DNA of 64,000 nucleotides from Gracilariopsis chorda (taxonomy: Eukaryota > Rhodophyta > Florideophyceae > Gracilariales > Gracilariaceae): contig NBIV01000170.1 of NCBI GenBank assembly GCA_003194525.1, forward strand, positions 62,001 to 126,000, written 5' to 3'. Shown piece after piece: positions 1-10,880 of this stretch; within the stretch, counting starts at the first letter, position 1; each line of letters opens with the position of its first letter. The position numbers were made by a program, and so were the translations under genes. Under the pieces are notes generated by a model. It did not search any database. It saw only the letters and a program-made list of their open reading frames with translations, and was not told where the DNA came from.

Positions 1-29
1 TTGTACCTCACACGCTGCAGCAGCGCGTC

Positions 30-1314
30 TTGCATCTATCGCATTACGCGAAGTTGGGTGCACATCCTGGCGGGAGGAAACTATACCTGACCCTTCGCAG
101 GGACTTCTATTGGCCTGCTATGGCATTTGACTGCTATGCAGTTCGCCGCTCGTGCGTGGAATGTGCGAAGAATAATATGAAACTTCGGAAGTACTCGAAG
201 AAGTTAACACTATTCCCGGCACGGGCGCCACTCGAATATGTCGCTATGGATATCTTGGGCGAGCTTGTCAAAACCAAACGTGGTTACAAGTATCTTCTCG
301 TCATTACTGACCGCTTCTCAAAGTTGGTGAGAACAGTACCGCTTAAACGGATTACCGCGGACGTGGTTGCGCGTGCGTTCGTAACCCACTGGGTCTTTAC
401 TTACGGCCCGCCGGTACATCTACTCTCCGACAACGGATCTCAATTTACCTCAAAGTTCTTTCAGGACGTATGTAGAATCTTGGGAATCAAGAATATGTTT
501 ACTACCACCTACCACCGCACAGTGTAACGGACAAGTGGAACGATTCAATCGTACTATGCTCAACGCACTGCGCGCGTATGTTGCGGATCACCCCATGGAA
601 TGGGACTTGTACACGGACGCTATTACGTACGCGTATAACACCCAGGTACACCGGGTCACGACCCTCGCTCCATTTGAGCTGGTCCTGTCTCGGATTCCGC
701 CACCCATGGCTATTGAAGCGCAACCGAACGTCTCGGGGCACCCTTCACCGAGGTTATATCGAGATACCTGGAAGAAATGGTTGAAGAACATGGTCCCTAC
801 CGCCCGAAAGGCTATGGGAAAAGCCCAGGAGGCATACAAACAGAACTTCGACGCGAAGATTCGTACCCCGATACCCCAGGTCTCGGAAAGGGATTCTGTC
901 TTCTTGCGAAAGGAATATTATAATCCCGAAAAGGAGAAGCGCCAAAAGTTGTCACCGATAGTGAATGGACCCTATCGGGTGGTTTCCGTCGCCGACGACA
1001 CAGTCGTACTGGACATCGATAACCAGTTCGAACGCGTCTCACGCAACCGCGTAGCCCACGCGCCTGCGCCCCTTGAGGGCTCATCACCGCTCGTGACAAT
1101 CCCGGAGGATGACCTCGTAACTCCGCCAACGGATAATCTGCTTCCGTCCCGCCCACCCGTCTTACTGCACCCGGAACGGAGACTCTCGGATCTTCCGATT
1201 GCCGATCAACCGGTTGAGCGCGCCGCGCGTATCGTGCAACGCACGCTTGAACCCAAACGCCTAACCGTTACTCCGCCCGCGGAGGTCCTTCAGCCTGAAC
1301 CCACCGCCCTCTAA
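30..1314 (+). pseudogene. Integrase region of the chromovirus
   Basis: Integrase inserts the element cDNA into chromosomal DNA. An H-x3-H ... C-x2-C zinc-binding region lies near the start (HLSHYAKLG, then SCVECAKN). The catalytic core follows, with the first Asp in VAMDILGEL, the second in LLSDNGSQF and the Glu in the helix starting ERFNRTMLNAL. A C-terminal beta-rich stretch (GPYRVVSVADDTVVLDI) resembles the GPY/F module of this family. The coding part ends at 1314, four bases before a purine tract. Part of a fossil element and broken. Confidence 0.85.
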
Positions 1315-1316
1315 CC

Positions 1317-1328
1317 TAAGGAGGGGGA
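1317..1328 (+). other. Internal copy of the polypurine tract
   Basis: The twelve bases TAAGGAGGGGGA are identical to the tract next to the 3' LTR and lie three bases after the stop of the integrase reading frame. This could be a central polypurine tract, or the place where the element once ended before it gained the 3.4 kb that follows. Confidence 0.55.
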
Positions 1329-2175
1329 GGGACGGGAATCGATGGCGCCATCGCGGAAGGAAGCTCCGGCGTCGGACGGTGTCCCGCTTCATACGGCTTC
1401 GCGAGCGAGTTCCCTCGCGCCGCACTCTGCGCTAACCGAGGCCCTTCAGAGCAAGGGTACTGCCGTCACGGAACGCGTGGTAAGCCCGGCACGGGAGAAG
1501 GTTGGGAACAGTGGACGAGCCCGCATCGGGAATACGGCATCGTCGGATGAGCACCCCCGGAGCAGGGAGGAGTTGAACGCATCACGAAGCGAGAAGGCCG
1601 TCTCCGCGGACCCGGATGCACCCCTGTCGAGCGAGTCGCTGGGTAGCGAAGGAGGAAGTAGTGAACCGGACTCGGTGTGGTCACTAATGTGGCGAATGAT
1701 ATCTCCGAGCACGGAGCACATACAACCTCGGTCACAACCAGTTTAGTGGTGAGCTGAAAAGCAACCGCGGACACGGAGAGTGTGGTTGACACTGCGTGCG
1801 TTACCGCAGAGCCCCACAAATGGACACTGTGACGCCACTGTCACGCGGACGAAGCCCGAAATTCCAAGCCATGGAAAGGTTTACACGTACATACCGCCGG
1901 CCGGCGTCAGGAGTACATTCAAGACCCGCGTCGTGGAAAGACCGCGCGCGACACTTGCCGCCAGCGGCCAGCCAATCACAGTGTGTGATGCATGGCAATC
2001 CGCCTCCTGGCGTCGGAACCGTAGTGAACCGCCTCCCTCACCGTGAACGGTCAAACTCACCAGAGTTGCACGGGTCGCGTGGGAGAAGAGCTCGCGAGCG
2101 GCGAGTCAATAGGGGAATCCGGTTAGAACGGAAGGCCGCCCCACAAGGAGAGGATTAGGAAGCGGAAAGACCGCA

Positions 2176-2520
2176 ATGCTGTATCAAGTGCCAGCACTCG
2201 CAGCGTCGAGGAAAACTGACTTTGCCCGCAGGGTCGCGCCAATTTCAGGCAAGTCCCCTCACAGGGTTCTCCCCTTAAGCCCTGCCATGACGGGTCAGGA
2301 GCCGGCTACGTACGACCAGGAGTTTGTCGTTGACCACATCGTGGATCATGTTCTGGACTCCAAAGGAGTGTGGTTTTACCAAGTCCGATGGTACGGATAC
2401 CCCCCGGAAGAGGACACATGGGAGCCCATTCAGCACCTTCCTCGTTCCAAGGTGATAACCTACCACCGCCGGATGCGGTTCACACTCCCATCCACTTTGG
2501 ACATGGCCCATGTTGGGTAG
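2176..2520 (+). pseudogene. Chromodomain region of the chromovirus
   Basis: A chromodomain of about 50 residues is readable (EFVVDHIVDHV, then the aromatic-cage segment WFYQVRWYGYPPEEDTWEP, ending in LPRSKVITYH). In chromoviruses this C-terminal integrase domain is known to bind methylated histone H3 and steer integration into heterochromatin. It lies about 900 bp beyond the end of the recognisable integrase, across a stretch of low-complexity sequence. Identification of the domain is secure. Whether it belongs to the integrase polyprotein of this copy is inferred from position. Confidence 0.85.
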
Positions 2521-2856
2521 GACGATACACTGCACTATGCAGAAGATTCCGAAGACGGAAGAGAAGTCTCCGAAGAGAAGAGGACACAGGAAGAGATCTG
2601 GCTACAGAAGGTTACACGAAGTAATGGACTGGATAGGGAAACCAATGGTCATTGGACGTCACACCGCCTAGCGGTCCGACCGAAGTAACGGTTTAATGAA
2701 GAATACCGCCTAGCGGTCCAGCATGAAGATGCTATGAAGAAGAAAAAGAAGAGTCCGGACATACGGATATAGAAGAAGTAAGTCATTTACCACAAGCTAT
2801 GGAGCGTTAAGCGCTAACCTATATCAGGTGTGTGTGCCACGGTCCAGGATCCTGAC

Positions 2857-4698
2857 TTAGGATGAGCCGCTCGTTGGCGGTTGGTAGTTAGCAGACGCGA
2901 AAGCCAATAACTCGCTCACGCTGGTGAGGTTGGAAGGCGCAACCACTCCAATGGACTGGAGGTGAGCCCTGAGGGCAACGGCCTGAGGGTCCACGGGGAC
3001 CGGAGATGCGGTAGACGGAGAAGCAGTCGCACTGACGGCCATATTCCAGCCATCTGGAGCAGCCACATGCTGGCCGGATCCGTCGAGATCGTCGACCATC
3101 GCCGCTCCCGGGGCTACGGCCTCCTCCACCTCATCGGGGTCGTCATCCACCATTGGATCATCCTCGTAGGAACCGTGCCAGTCATCGGAAAGCATGAACC
3201 CAACCGGGTGGCCTCGCGGAACGGAGCGTGGTACATCGCGTAACGCTAGCGCGTGAGCCCGTGAAGTCACGGATACCTCCCAAGGGTCATAGAAGACGAA
3301 GTTGCCAGCGTTTGGATTTCTCCGGCCTGGAGAGAGATCATGCCTGGAAGGCTCACCGTCAGGGACGTTGGAGGCTGGGACTGTATCCCAGTTAACCATA
3401 TCGATGGAGTTCAGAAGGCACTGAAGCTCATCCACATTGGCTTCGGATCCCAGAGGGATATAGAGATCCAATCGGCGGATAACCTGGCGTAGGTGAGGAG
3501 GAATGTACCACAGAAGGTTCTTGTCGTACAACTCCCAGAGGAGAAACGCGGCAACGCGAGCAGCCCATTCGGCGAGGAAGAAAGTCCAGTAACCGGAATC
3601 CGGATTGTTGATTAATCGTGAACCGATGTAGCTGAGGCACGAAGGCATCTCCGCAAAGCATCCCCTCGGGACTTCGAACCTGCTCCACCAATTGGGAAGA
3701 GGTGCATACCGGCCGCGCATCGCGGATGGACGGAGCCTCTCGACCTCGAGATTTTGGTATGGTACCAGGAACCCGAAGCGGGAGCGCGCCTTTCGCTCAA
3801 ACCGGAGTCGGTCGAAGAAGGATCCGCGATGATTCGGACGACGAAGATATCGGAACTCTGCACGCAGAATTGGGCGTCTCCAGAGGAGCATCCCGGCTTC
3901 TATTGGAGTGGACCGGAACGGTGTAGATGGCTGGTAGGCAGCAAGGTTCTCGCAGTATGAGACTTCACCGTAGGTACGGTACCGCGAGAGGTCAAAGCTG
4001 TATTCCATTGGTATCAGCTCATCCGGATAACTCACGCGGGCGAGACGGTCGTAGGCGACCTTGGCCATCCTGGCACGGGCTTCATTCAGCGTCTCGAAAC
4101 CATATCTGGTGCGCTTCCGTGCGTGGAACTGTGGCTCTACCGCGATACGCGTCCTCCAGTCGAAGGAGTCGACCAAATCCCAGCCTAGTCCCCCTGGGAG
4201 CTCGCCCTCCTCCACATAGGAGTCGATGAGGTCCGAGTCGGAAACCCATGTGGGGTGGAACCAGGGCGCACGCGAAAAGAGGAGAGCGTCTTCCCGGGGA
4301 TTGTGGGCCCAAAGTGTCGATGGTGACACCCAGCCGGCGGCGGTCGCAGTGATCGGTATCGCTTGAGCGGAATTCCAGGCGGCGATATTCGCGGCATCCG
4401 AGGCATCCAAGGTTGGAACATGAGACGATCCTCCAGGCAGAGGCAAGGAGAGGAACCCAGAGGTTGGGTGACGAACCCGCAACCCCGGCGTCGCGTAGGA
4501 AGGTTGTCCGCTCGCGGAAGTCCCCTGCGGGGCGCCCGCAGGCGGGTTGTTCGAAAACGGAGTGTTGATCATAGCAGAGAGGGGCGCAGAGTCTGTTGAA
4601 GAAGGTACTGAGGGTTGATCAGTTGTAACCGTGTTGGTACGGGGGACCGGTATCTCGGCGATTCCCTTGTCGGGACTATTTATACCCTCGCGCCTCAT
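2857..4698 (-). CDS. Long antisense ORF of the chromovirus, unknown product
   Basis: Open reading frame of 613 codons from the first ATG. The frame stays open upstream past 4747 into the LTR. The product has a Ser/Thr/Pro-rich N-terminus of about 130 residues and a central Trp- and Arg-rich region. One hydrophobic helix-like stretch in the middle is GYWTFFLAEWAARVAAFLLW. An acidic segment rich in Asp/Glu and an Ala/Val-rich tail follow. No motif known to me fits. It lies between the chromodomain and the 3' LTR, opposite to the element, so its promoter would be in or near the LTR. Antisense ORFs at this position are known in Tat/Ogre-type Ty3/gypsy elements, so an accessory protein is the best guess. 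A captured host gene is the alternative. Confidence 0.6.
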   Translation of the reverse strand: MRREGINSPDKGIAEIPVPRTNTVTTDQPSVPSSTDSAPLSAMINTPFSNNPPAGAPQGTSASGQPSYATPGLRVRHPTSGFLSLPLPGGSSHVPTLDASDAANIAAWNSAQAIPITATAAGWVSPSTLWAHNPREDALLFSRAPWFHPTWVSDSDLIDSYVEEGELPGGLGWDLVDSFDWRTRIAVEPQFHARKRTRYGFETLNEARARMAKVAYDRLARVSYPDELIPMEYSFDLSRYRTYGEVSYCENLAAYQPSTPFRSTPIEAGMLLWRRPILRAEFRYLRRPNHRGSFFDRLRFERKARSRFGFLVPYQNLEVERLRPSAMRGRYAPLPNWWSRFEVPRGCFAEMPSCLSYIGSRLINNPDSGYWTFFLAEWAARVAAFLLWELYDKNLLWYIPPHLRQVIRRLDLYIPLGSEANVDELQCLLNSIDMVNWDTVPASNVPDGEPSRHDLSPGRRNPNAGNFVFYDPWEVSVTSRAHALALRDVPRSVPRGHPVGFMLSDDWHGSYEDDPMVDDDPDEVEEAVAPGAAMVDDLDGSGQHVAAPDGWNMAVSATASPSTASPVPVDPQAVALRAHLQSIGVVAPSNLTSVSELLAFASANYQPPTSGSS

Positions 4699-4734
4699 CT
4701 CCTCACGCCTATACTCACGTTCGTTTTCGGCCCT

Positions 4735-4746
4735 TAAGGAGGGGGA
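4735..4746 (+). other. 3' polypurine tract of the chromovirus
   Basis: TAAGGAGGGGGA directly precedes the LTR start TGTGTAG. In LTR elements such a tract primes plus-strand cDNA synthesis. The same twelve bases occur again at 1317-1328. Confidence 0.8.
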
Positions 4747-5661
4747 TGTGTAGTGCAATACATTCCCGCGTACGGGCGATGGTGAAACTCATATCTGAGG
4801 TGTACTCGGTGCGAGCGATGAAGCGGGATGCATGAATTTTAGCCCCCGTTTACCGGGCTAATTAGTGGTCGGGTTACCCAGGGTGGTTATAGGAACATTC
4901 ATATTTTATGGTACTTGCCTGGCAAGGGTGGTGGACACGTGGCTACAGCCCCGGCCAGGAGGCCCAAAATGGCTACTTATTTTAGTATAGTTTAGGGGTT
5001 AATTTTACTTAGGCTAGTGCACTACCTACTGTACTGCACTGAGCTAGTACTTGAGCGTCGGCCGCACGACGGCGAGCTCACCAAGAAAAGAAAGGAGAGT
5101 TCGGCTCTGACTCTATTCGCCATGCGAAGTGTCTAACTCCTCGCGGAGGTACACCGCTTGCCCGGTAGTTTCACCCGACTCGCACCACCGAGTAGACCGT
5201 GCTCGTCGTACCCAGTGGGTTGTGACCACTCGTGGTATTCATTGTTGTCGTGTGACCGCCCGTACAGGCCCTATCTCCGCCCCAGTTTTGGGTATTGATA
5301 TTACCGACGTGTGTCGTGAGACCGTGAGACCATCTCTTCCCCTCATATCCCCTAACCGCCGCGCGGTGCGTGTTCGTGTGTGTGTATCGGCACCCCCCTC
5401 CGGGGTCTGTTCCCGCTTTCCGCACGCCCCCGTCGGGTGGTCCCTTTCCATCTTTTGTTCCCCTGCTCGCAGGCTACTTCCGTACCAGCCGTGGTTCCGA
5501 CCCGTTCTAACCCCTAAACCTCCGAGGTACATCCAGGCTCCCGACGGAGTTACACCCGTCATACGGGAGACGGAGGGCTCTACCCAGCTGGGCCTACCTC
5601 TCCAAGAGAGCAAGGCTTCGAGCTGCCTTGGGTGCCTTTCCCACACCGGGATTGCACCACA
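4747..5661 (+). repeat. 3' LTR of the chromovirus, about 915 bp
   Basis: Starts TGTGTAGTGCAA right after the polypurine tract and ends TTGCACCACA, imperfect inverted termini with the usual TG...CA. The base after it begins sequence that matches the gypsy copy at 41.9 kb on the other strand, which fixes the right boundary. The five bases GAAAC at 5662-5666 would be one side of the target duplication; the other side is outside the window. The LTR is rich in CCC and CGT words, unlike the DNA next to it. Confidence 0.75.
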
Positions 5662-7057
5662 GAAACCACCTCTGCTACATCAAGTTGCATGGAATCAAGA
5701 GCGTTTTGAGTTCTACGAATGTTCAGGAGTTGCCGTGCGCGTATCTCATCAATGTGTGGTAACAACATATATTTTTCTATTGGAAGCGCGTGGATCAATG
5801 GTCAAGAGGGCGTCATGCCTCTGAAAACTTCAAGTGGTGGCCGGTATACCCCGAGGCTGTTTTTTGGGCCCCTAGGCGCTTCAGGGGTGTGCTTTTCAGA
5901 ATTGTCCGGATGCATGCTATGAATGTCAGCCAGTCGGCGACACAAAGTCCACATTCGTGCACCAAAGCATTGCAACCTCGCAGAAATTCGCGACACACGC
6001 TTTGTACCGTGCTATCTGCCCACGACGAGTAGGCAGTAGTAAATTTGTGACTGATCTTCAGTTCATGTGCCAGTAGGCGATCGCTGCCCCAACTTGACCC
6101 GATATACAAAAAGTCAAGGTGCACAACCTGATTGGGCCTTTTTCCGTGGAGCGTGGAGCCCAGTGGCCTGGGCACTACTTCAGCAATGCACGTTAAAAGG
6201 CATTCTATACAGACGCTCATGATCCCAGAGAAGTTGTTGCTAAGGGTGCTCCATGTGATATTTTCCTTCAGAATGCTCTTTGTGGCTTCGGCCCTGCAAT
6301 GCCCGATCGCTCTTGCCTGGGAAAGCATAACCAACTTTTATTTTCAGCTCCGCGGCTCCTGATGGTATCCATATTGCCTTTTCTGGCTTCCATACCCAAT
6401 CTGAATTCTTTCTGAGATCATTTAATACTCTTTGTGACGCGTAGGCTCTGCAATAATCATCTAAGTCCTGCCATTCAATCTCAGTACTTGGTGGTGGCGA
6501 TTGAGCGGTTGTCTGCATGATGATACAAATATTTCGAGTCGCGAGCCTCTGCTTTTGGTATTCTCGTGGCCATCGGGTGAGCATGTTCGCACACACGTTA
6601 TCCGATCCTGGTATGTGCTCGATATTGTTCTGGAATCACAAAGACAATACTGCCCAGCGCTGCAATTTGGCGACAACGTGGCGGTCTAATGTGGTTCTCA
6701 GTGCCATCGGATCAAACAAAGAAAGAAGGTGACAGTGGTCTGTGAATACCTGTATAGAGTGGTCATTGAGGAAAATATAGTCCACCTTATCAAATTTCTG
6801 CAAAATTGAAAACGCTTCCTGCTCGTAGGTACTCGGGTATTTTTGTGCGTTTTTGAACTTTACACCCAAGAATGCCAGTGGCTTACGGCTCTGTCGGTTG
6901 AAGTTCTTCGTTCGCAATACGGGGTCTGTTTGTGTAACAACTACTGACCCATGATTGTTGGAGGCATCAGTATACACGCAGTTAACTTTGACTTTCTTTT
7001 GCGTGGGTATGCTATCGAAATTGCGTTCTGAATATTTTCTTACAGCATGGTGCTGTC
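5662..7057 (-). mobile_element. Ty3/gypsy relic, copy A
   Basis: Fossil gypsy-type Pol fragment on the minus strand. RNase H is readable at about 6670-7010 (CVYTDASNNHG, then YEQEAFSIL and FTDHCHLLSLFD). Integrase pieces lie towards 5813-6330 (VHLDFLYIGSSWG, then ELKISHKFTTAYSSWAD). The same family is present in the opposite direction at 40.37-42.5 kb (copy B), with about nine of ten residues shared in RNase H. Copy A is broken many times. The chromovirus LTR cuts it at 5661/5662, and a microsatellite marks its other edge. Confidence 0.8.
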
Positions 7058-7142
7058 GCACACACGCACGCGCACACGCGCACACGCGCACACGCGCAAA
7101 CGCGCACACGCGCACATGCGCAAACGCGCACACGCGCAAACG
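7058..7142. repeat. GCGCAC/GCGCAA microsatellite
   Basis: About 85 bp of CA and CG dinucleotides arranged as CGCGCACA/CGCGCAAA units, that is, nearly pure alternating purine-pyrimidine. Tracts of this kind can adopt Z-DNA. It begins where similarity between gypsy copies A and B stops. Confidence 0.9.
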
Positions 7143-7299
7143 AGTCCACTCATCCTGCAATCCATTCTAGATTACTACCTTTCTAAGTGAGACTTCTCGC
7201 ACTAAACCATCCCATTTTCATCACCTCGTACGGGTCCAAATCATATACGGTAGAGCCGTCACGGTAACCGCGTGGCACTCCTATGAGTAGAATCATCGC

Positions 7300-10200
7300 G
7301 ATTTCCACGCATTTTGCGTTAAACCACAACTATCTGGTACCGAAAGCACCGCTCGCCTACTGAAGACACTCCCCAACTCTTTAATGGCGATCAATCTCCT
7401 AACTGACGCCAGTAAAATGGAATACGATCAAGTCATTTCCCTCCAATGTTCTGAAATAGACAGACAAAAAAGAATCGGAACTCCAGAACTACCTCTGGGG
7501 CACAAGAAAAAATAAAGCGCGACAAAACCCGTACCTTCCAGCCCAGATATCTCACGCCGGACCAAAACAACCTACATTTCAATACAAAAATGTCAGATGC
7601 TGTAACTGTGATAAACTTGGACGTATTCGCGCCGAATTCAGAGTAAGAAAAATGATTGACCGCGCAAATAACCGATATCCAAAAGGCGGAAGAAATGGCT
7701 TCACCAGAAGAAACAAGAACAGAAAGCAAGGACCATGAGACTCAAACAAGCATGAACAAAACCCCAACTGAAACAATGGCCAACAAATATATACTGAAAA
7801 AGAGCCACGAGGTTTCGTGGCAATCGCTAAGGCTATGCCTCCCTGCTTTGATAGTAAAGTCAACACATGGATCGAATGTGGTGCAACACATGTCTTTGTG
7901 AACGACAAATCATTGTTTTGGGACTATCACCGTACTAGAGACCAAACCGTTCGCACATGTGACTGCCGGTCTAGGATCGAAGGATATGGAACAATAACAC
8001 CCCCACTGGGAGATGGATTGAGTCTTCCATGAAAACACACACCATCCTTAGACTCTAACCTCATTTCCCTCTAAATACTCGCACAGCAAACTTCGGTAGA
8101 TTTCTTGAACAACTCAGACCCCACGTGCTTCATCATCAAACATCCGGAATCTGGTGATTTACTCTACCGATCACAACAGAGGAACGGACTATATACGTTT
8201 CCGCACCCTATTCCCCCGCCAAGAGCACAAACAGCAATTCCGTTCCCAGGTGACCTCGCAAAGGACTGGCACGAAGGACTTGGCTAACCAGGAAAGGATA
8301 GGCTCTTGTCCTGTTCGGAACTATCGAAAGGAATCCCAAACCCCTTACGCTGCGAGGTACACAACATCCAATGCTCAGACTGTATTGAAACTGAAACAAA
8401 ACGGGCTGCCGTGGAACCCTCAGCGTCAGTGGCCACGAAGCCCCTAGAGCTTTTGCATACAGACCTTACTGGTTCGATCAAACCACGTTCATTAAAAGAC
8501 TCAAGGCATATGCAGGTTCTCCTTGATGAAAACACAAGATCATCATCTATATACTTCATGGACAGCAAGCTGCACTTCTTCCATTCCATAAGATGGTACA
8601 AGGCGTGTGCAGAGAACGAAGTACCAAGCCATAGACTCTACCACGTTCGCCTTAACAGGGCAGGTGAGAACCGATCTGACGACTTCAGCACATACGCTTC
8701 AGAAAACGGAATCGTCCTCGACTACACTCCACCGTATGCCCACCAGTCGAATGGAGCAGCAGAAAAGATCATCCAAGACCTCTGGAAAACTGCAAGGACA
8801 TTCCTTCACGCTTCACATCTCCCTCTATAACTATGGAAAGAGGCGATATCCCACGCAAACCGGATACCTAACCGCCTACCAATCTCTCGTGTAGGTATGC
8901 AGATTCCCTACAAACTATGGCTCAAGAGAAAGCCAGACTTATCGAGACTTCTGAAGTTTGGACAAAAGAAACATGCATTTATCTACAGGTCAGAGACTGT
9001 TACCAACAAAAAGCTCCTGTCTCACGCACTTCCTGGACACTTTGTTGGAATTCAAAGCCTACGCACTCTGTACCAGATCTACATTTCTTCGCTACACAAA
9101 TTAGTGAAACGTAGACAACAGTACTTTACGGTCACAAAGGAAAGACTCCCTTCAATCAATCAACTGACTGATTTCTCCTCATTGAGACGAAAAGAAGCCG
9201 ACAGTGAAATGGGAGATGCCAAGTAAGAACATATGGACGCATCTCTAGCTCAGTGCGTGGTATCAACGGCAAGATCTGAGAACGAGGAACAGGAACTCAC
9301 GGTTTCGAAGACCTTTAGAGATGCGCATAACATTCCGGAGTGGACCGATGCAATTGATAGGGAGTATGAGGCTCTAACCTGCAGAAATACGTGAAAGCTG
9401 GTGGACCGAAAACATGAAATGAAACCACTGCAATTCCTGTGGACGTTCATCTCGAAGCATACAAGTAGCGAAACCTTGAAGATACTGCCAGAGGGTCAAG
9501 GTGTGGTCTGAGGAGACAAACAGGAGCCGTATGTGGATGAAGACCTGGAAAAGTTGTACGTAGCACGGCTAGACACAATAAGACTCAAGCCGGCAAAAGC
9601 GGCTGCACAGGGTTTAATAATAGAAATACTGGATATAAGTAACGCTTACTTATACGGAGACCTGGACGAGCCATTAATAATGGAACAGCCTACCAATGCG
9701 TCGGGCTTGTCATATCAACACGGAAAAGTCTGCCTACTATTGGAGTCCATGTATGGTGCGAAACGAGCCGGACATATCTGGGGATCACTATTTCCTTCAG
9801 AGCTGCTAAAGCTAAAATTTTGGCAGTCGCGAATTGATAGCCGACTGTACATCTACAAGTCGAGTATTGGGTTTATTATACTTGTAGTTGTAGTCCACGA
9901 CGTACCAATGTAGTTGGTCTGAAGATCTCTCCCGGACTACTTGAAGAAAGAGATGAACAAAATATTTCAAATAAGTCTCTTGGTGAAGCAATGTCTTTTA
10001 TTGGGATGGAAATCGACAGGGACAGCAAAGCGATTTGGGTATCACAAGAAATATATGTCGTCAAGACGTTAGAGGAGTACAGATTAGTGAAATCAAATCC
10101 TGTACTGATTCCGATGCCTACCCATTGCGATCTGACGGATCTAAAGGACGACGAAGAAAATCTGTTCATTGTGCTTCAAGCCCGATGCCAAAAACCAGTA

Positions 10201-10880
10201 AGGCATTTCATGTACTTGGCTGTGACGCCAAGGCCTGAAATCATGTTCGCAGCTTCAATTCTAGCGAGAAAAGTGCAGGCTCCTGAAAAGAGACATGCTT
10301 GACTTGCGAAAAGGGTGTTCTGGTACCTGAAAGGTACGAAAGGCTATTGCCTCTACTTCTCATCAAGCTCCAACGCGCCCATAGAAGCGTATTGCGATGC
10401 AGACTGCGCTAATTGCAAGGACACCAGAAAATCTGCAACTTATTCACTGGTAAAGGTAAACGAGGGATCCACTTTTTGGACTAGAAAAATGCAGAGGATA
10501 ATTGCGCTACTTTCTGGAGAGGCTTAATGCATGGCATTTTCCTACTGTGGAAAAGCCATGAAATGGCCAAGGAAATTGTTTTCGGAAATGCTGAATGAAA
10601 GCATCAGTGAAGATGAACCGGAAAACATCTATCTCATTCCGGTATTCAGTGAAAGTTCCACCACGTTGTCAATCGTCCAAATCGCCGGATGTTTGAGCGT
10701 AACAAACATATTGATCTGAAGTTCCACCATGTTAAAGAGTTGATGGAGAATGACATTGCTCGCATGGAATACATGCGGACTGAAATGCAGCCTGCTGACG
10801 TGTTTACTACGTAGTTGAGGTGAGACTGTCTGCAAACCCAGTGTTTGCTGTGTGCCACACCTCAAGCGTTAGAACATTTG
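7300..10880 (+). mobile_element. Ty1/copia relic I
   Basis: Fossil copia-type element on the plus strand with Pol order protease, integrase, RT, RNase H. A Gag zinc knuckle (RCCNCDKLG) is readable near 7590. A protease-like segment (WIECGATHVFVNDKS) follows at about 7865-7910. The integrase core lies at 8440-8830 (LLHTDLTGSIK, then YTPPYAHQSNGAAE). RT lies at about 9600-10080 (LDISNAYLYGDLDEPL), RNase H at 10315-10527 (EAYCDADCANCKDTRKS), and the Pol tail ends near 10812 (ADVFTT). It is broken many times. The 5' boundary is not clear; the 3' LTR probably starts near 10878, where similarity to a second copy at 12.03-12.09 kb is strong. Confidence 0.8.

Larger units (their letters stand above)
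1..5661 (+). mobile_element. Ty3/gypsy chromovirus-like LTR element, 3' part
   Basis: Fossil LTR retroelement whose 5' part lies outside the window. Parts in order: integrase with zinc-binding and DDE core regions (about 30-1314), a low-complexity Ser/Pro-rich stretch (1340-2170), a chromodomain (about 2310-2480), an antisense ORF (2857-4758), a polypurine tract (4735-4746) and the 3' LTR (4747-5661). The order integrase then chromodomain, and the LTR ends TGTGTAGTGCAA and TTGCACCACA, place it with chromodomain-bearing Ty3/gypsy elements. It is broken, with a few breaks in the sense coding part, while the antisense ORF is open. It lies inside an older gypsy relic that begins at 5662, so it is the younger of the two. 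Confidence 0.85.

Noticed and set aside
1780-2158. Overlapping frames between integrase and chromodomain
   Set aside because: Low-complexity Arg/Pro-rich products in overlapping frames with no domain; treated as element spacer.
6955-7170. Frame rich in His-Ala-Arg-Thr repeats
   Set aside because: It is only the translated GCGCAC microsatellite.
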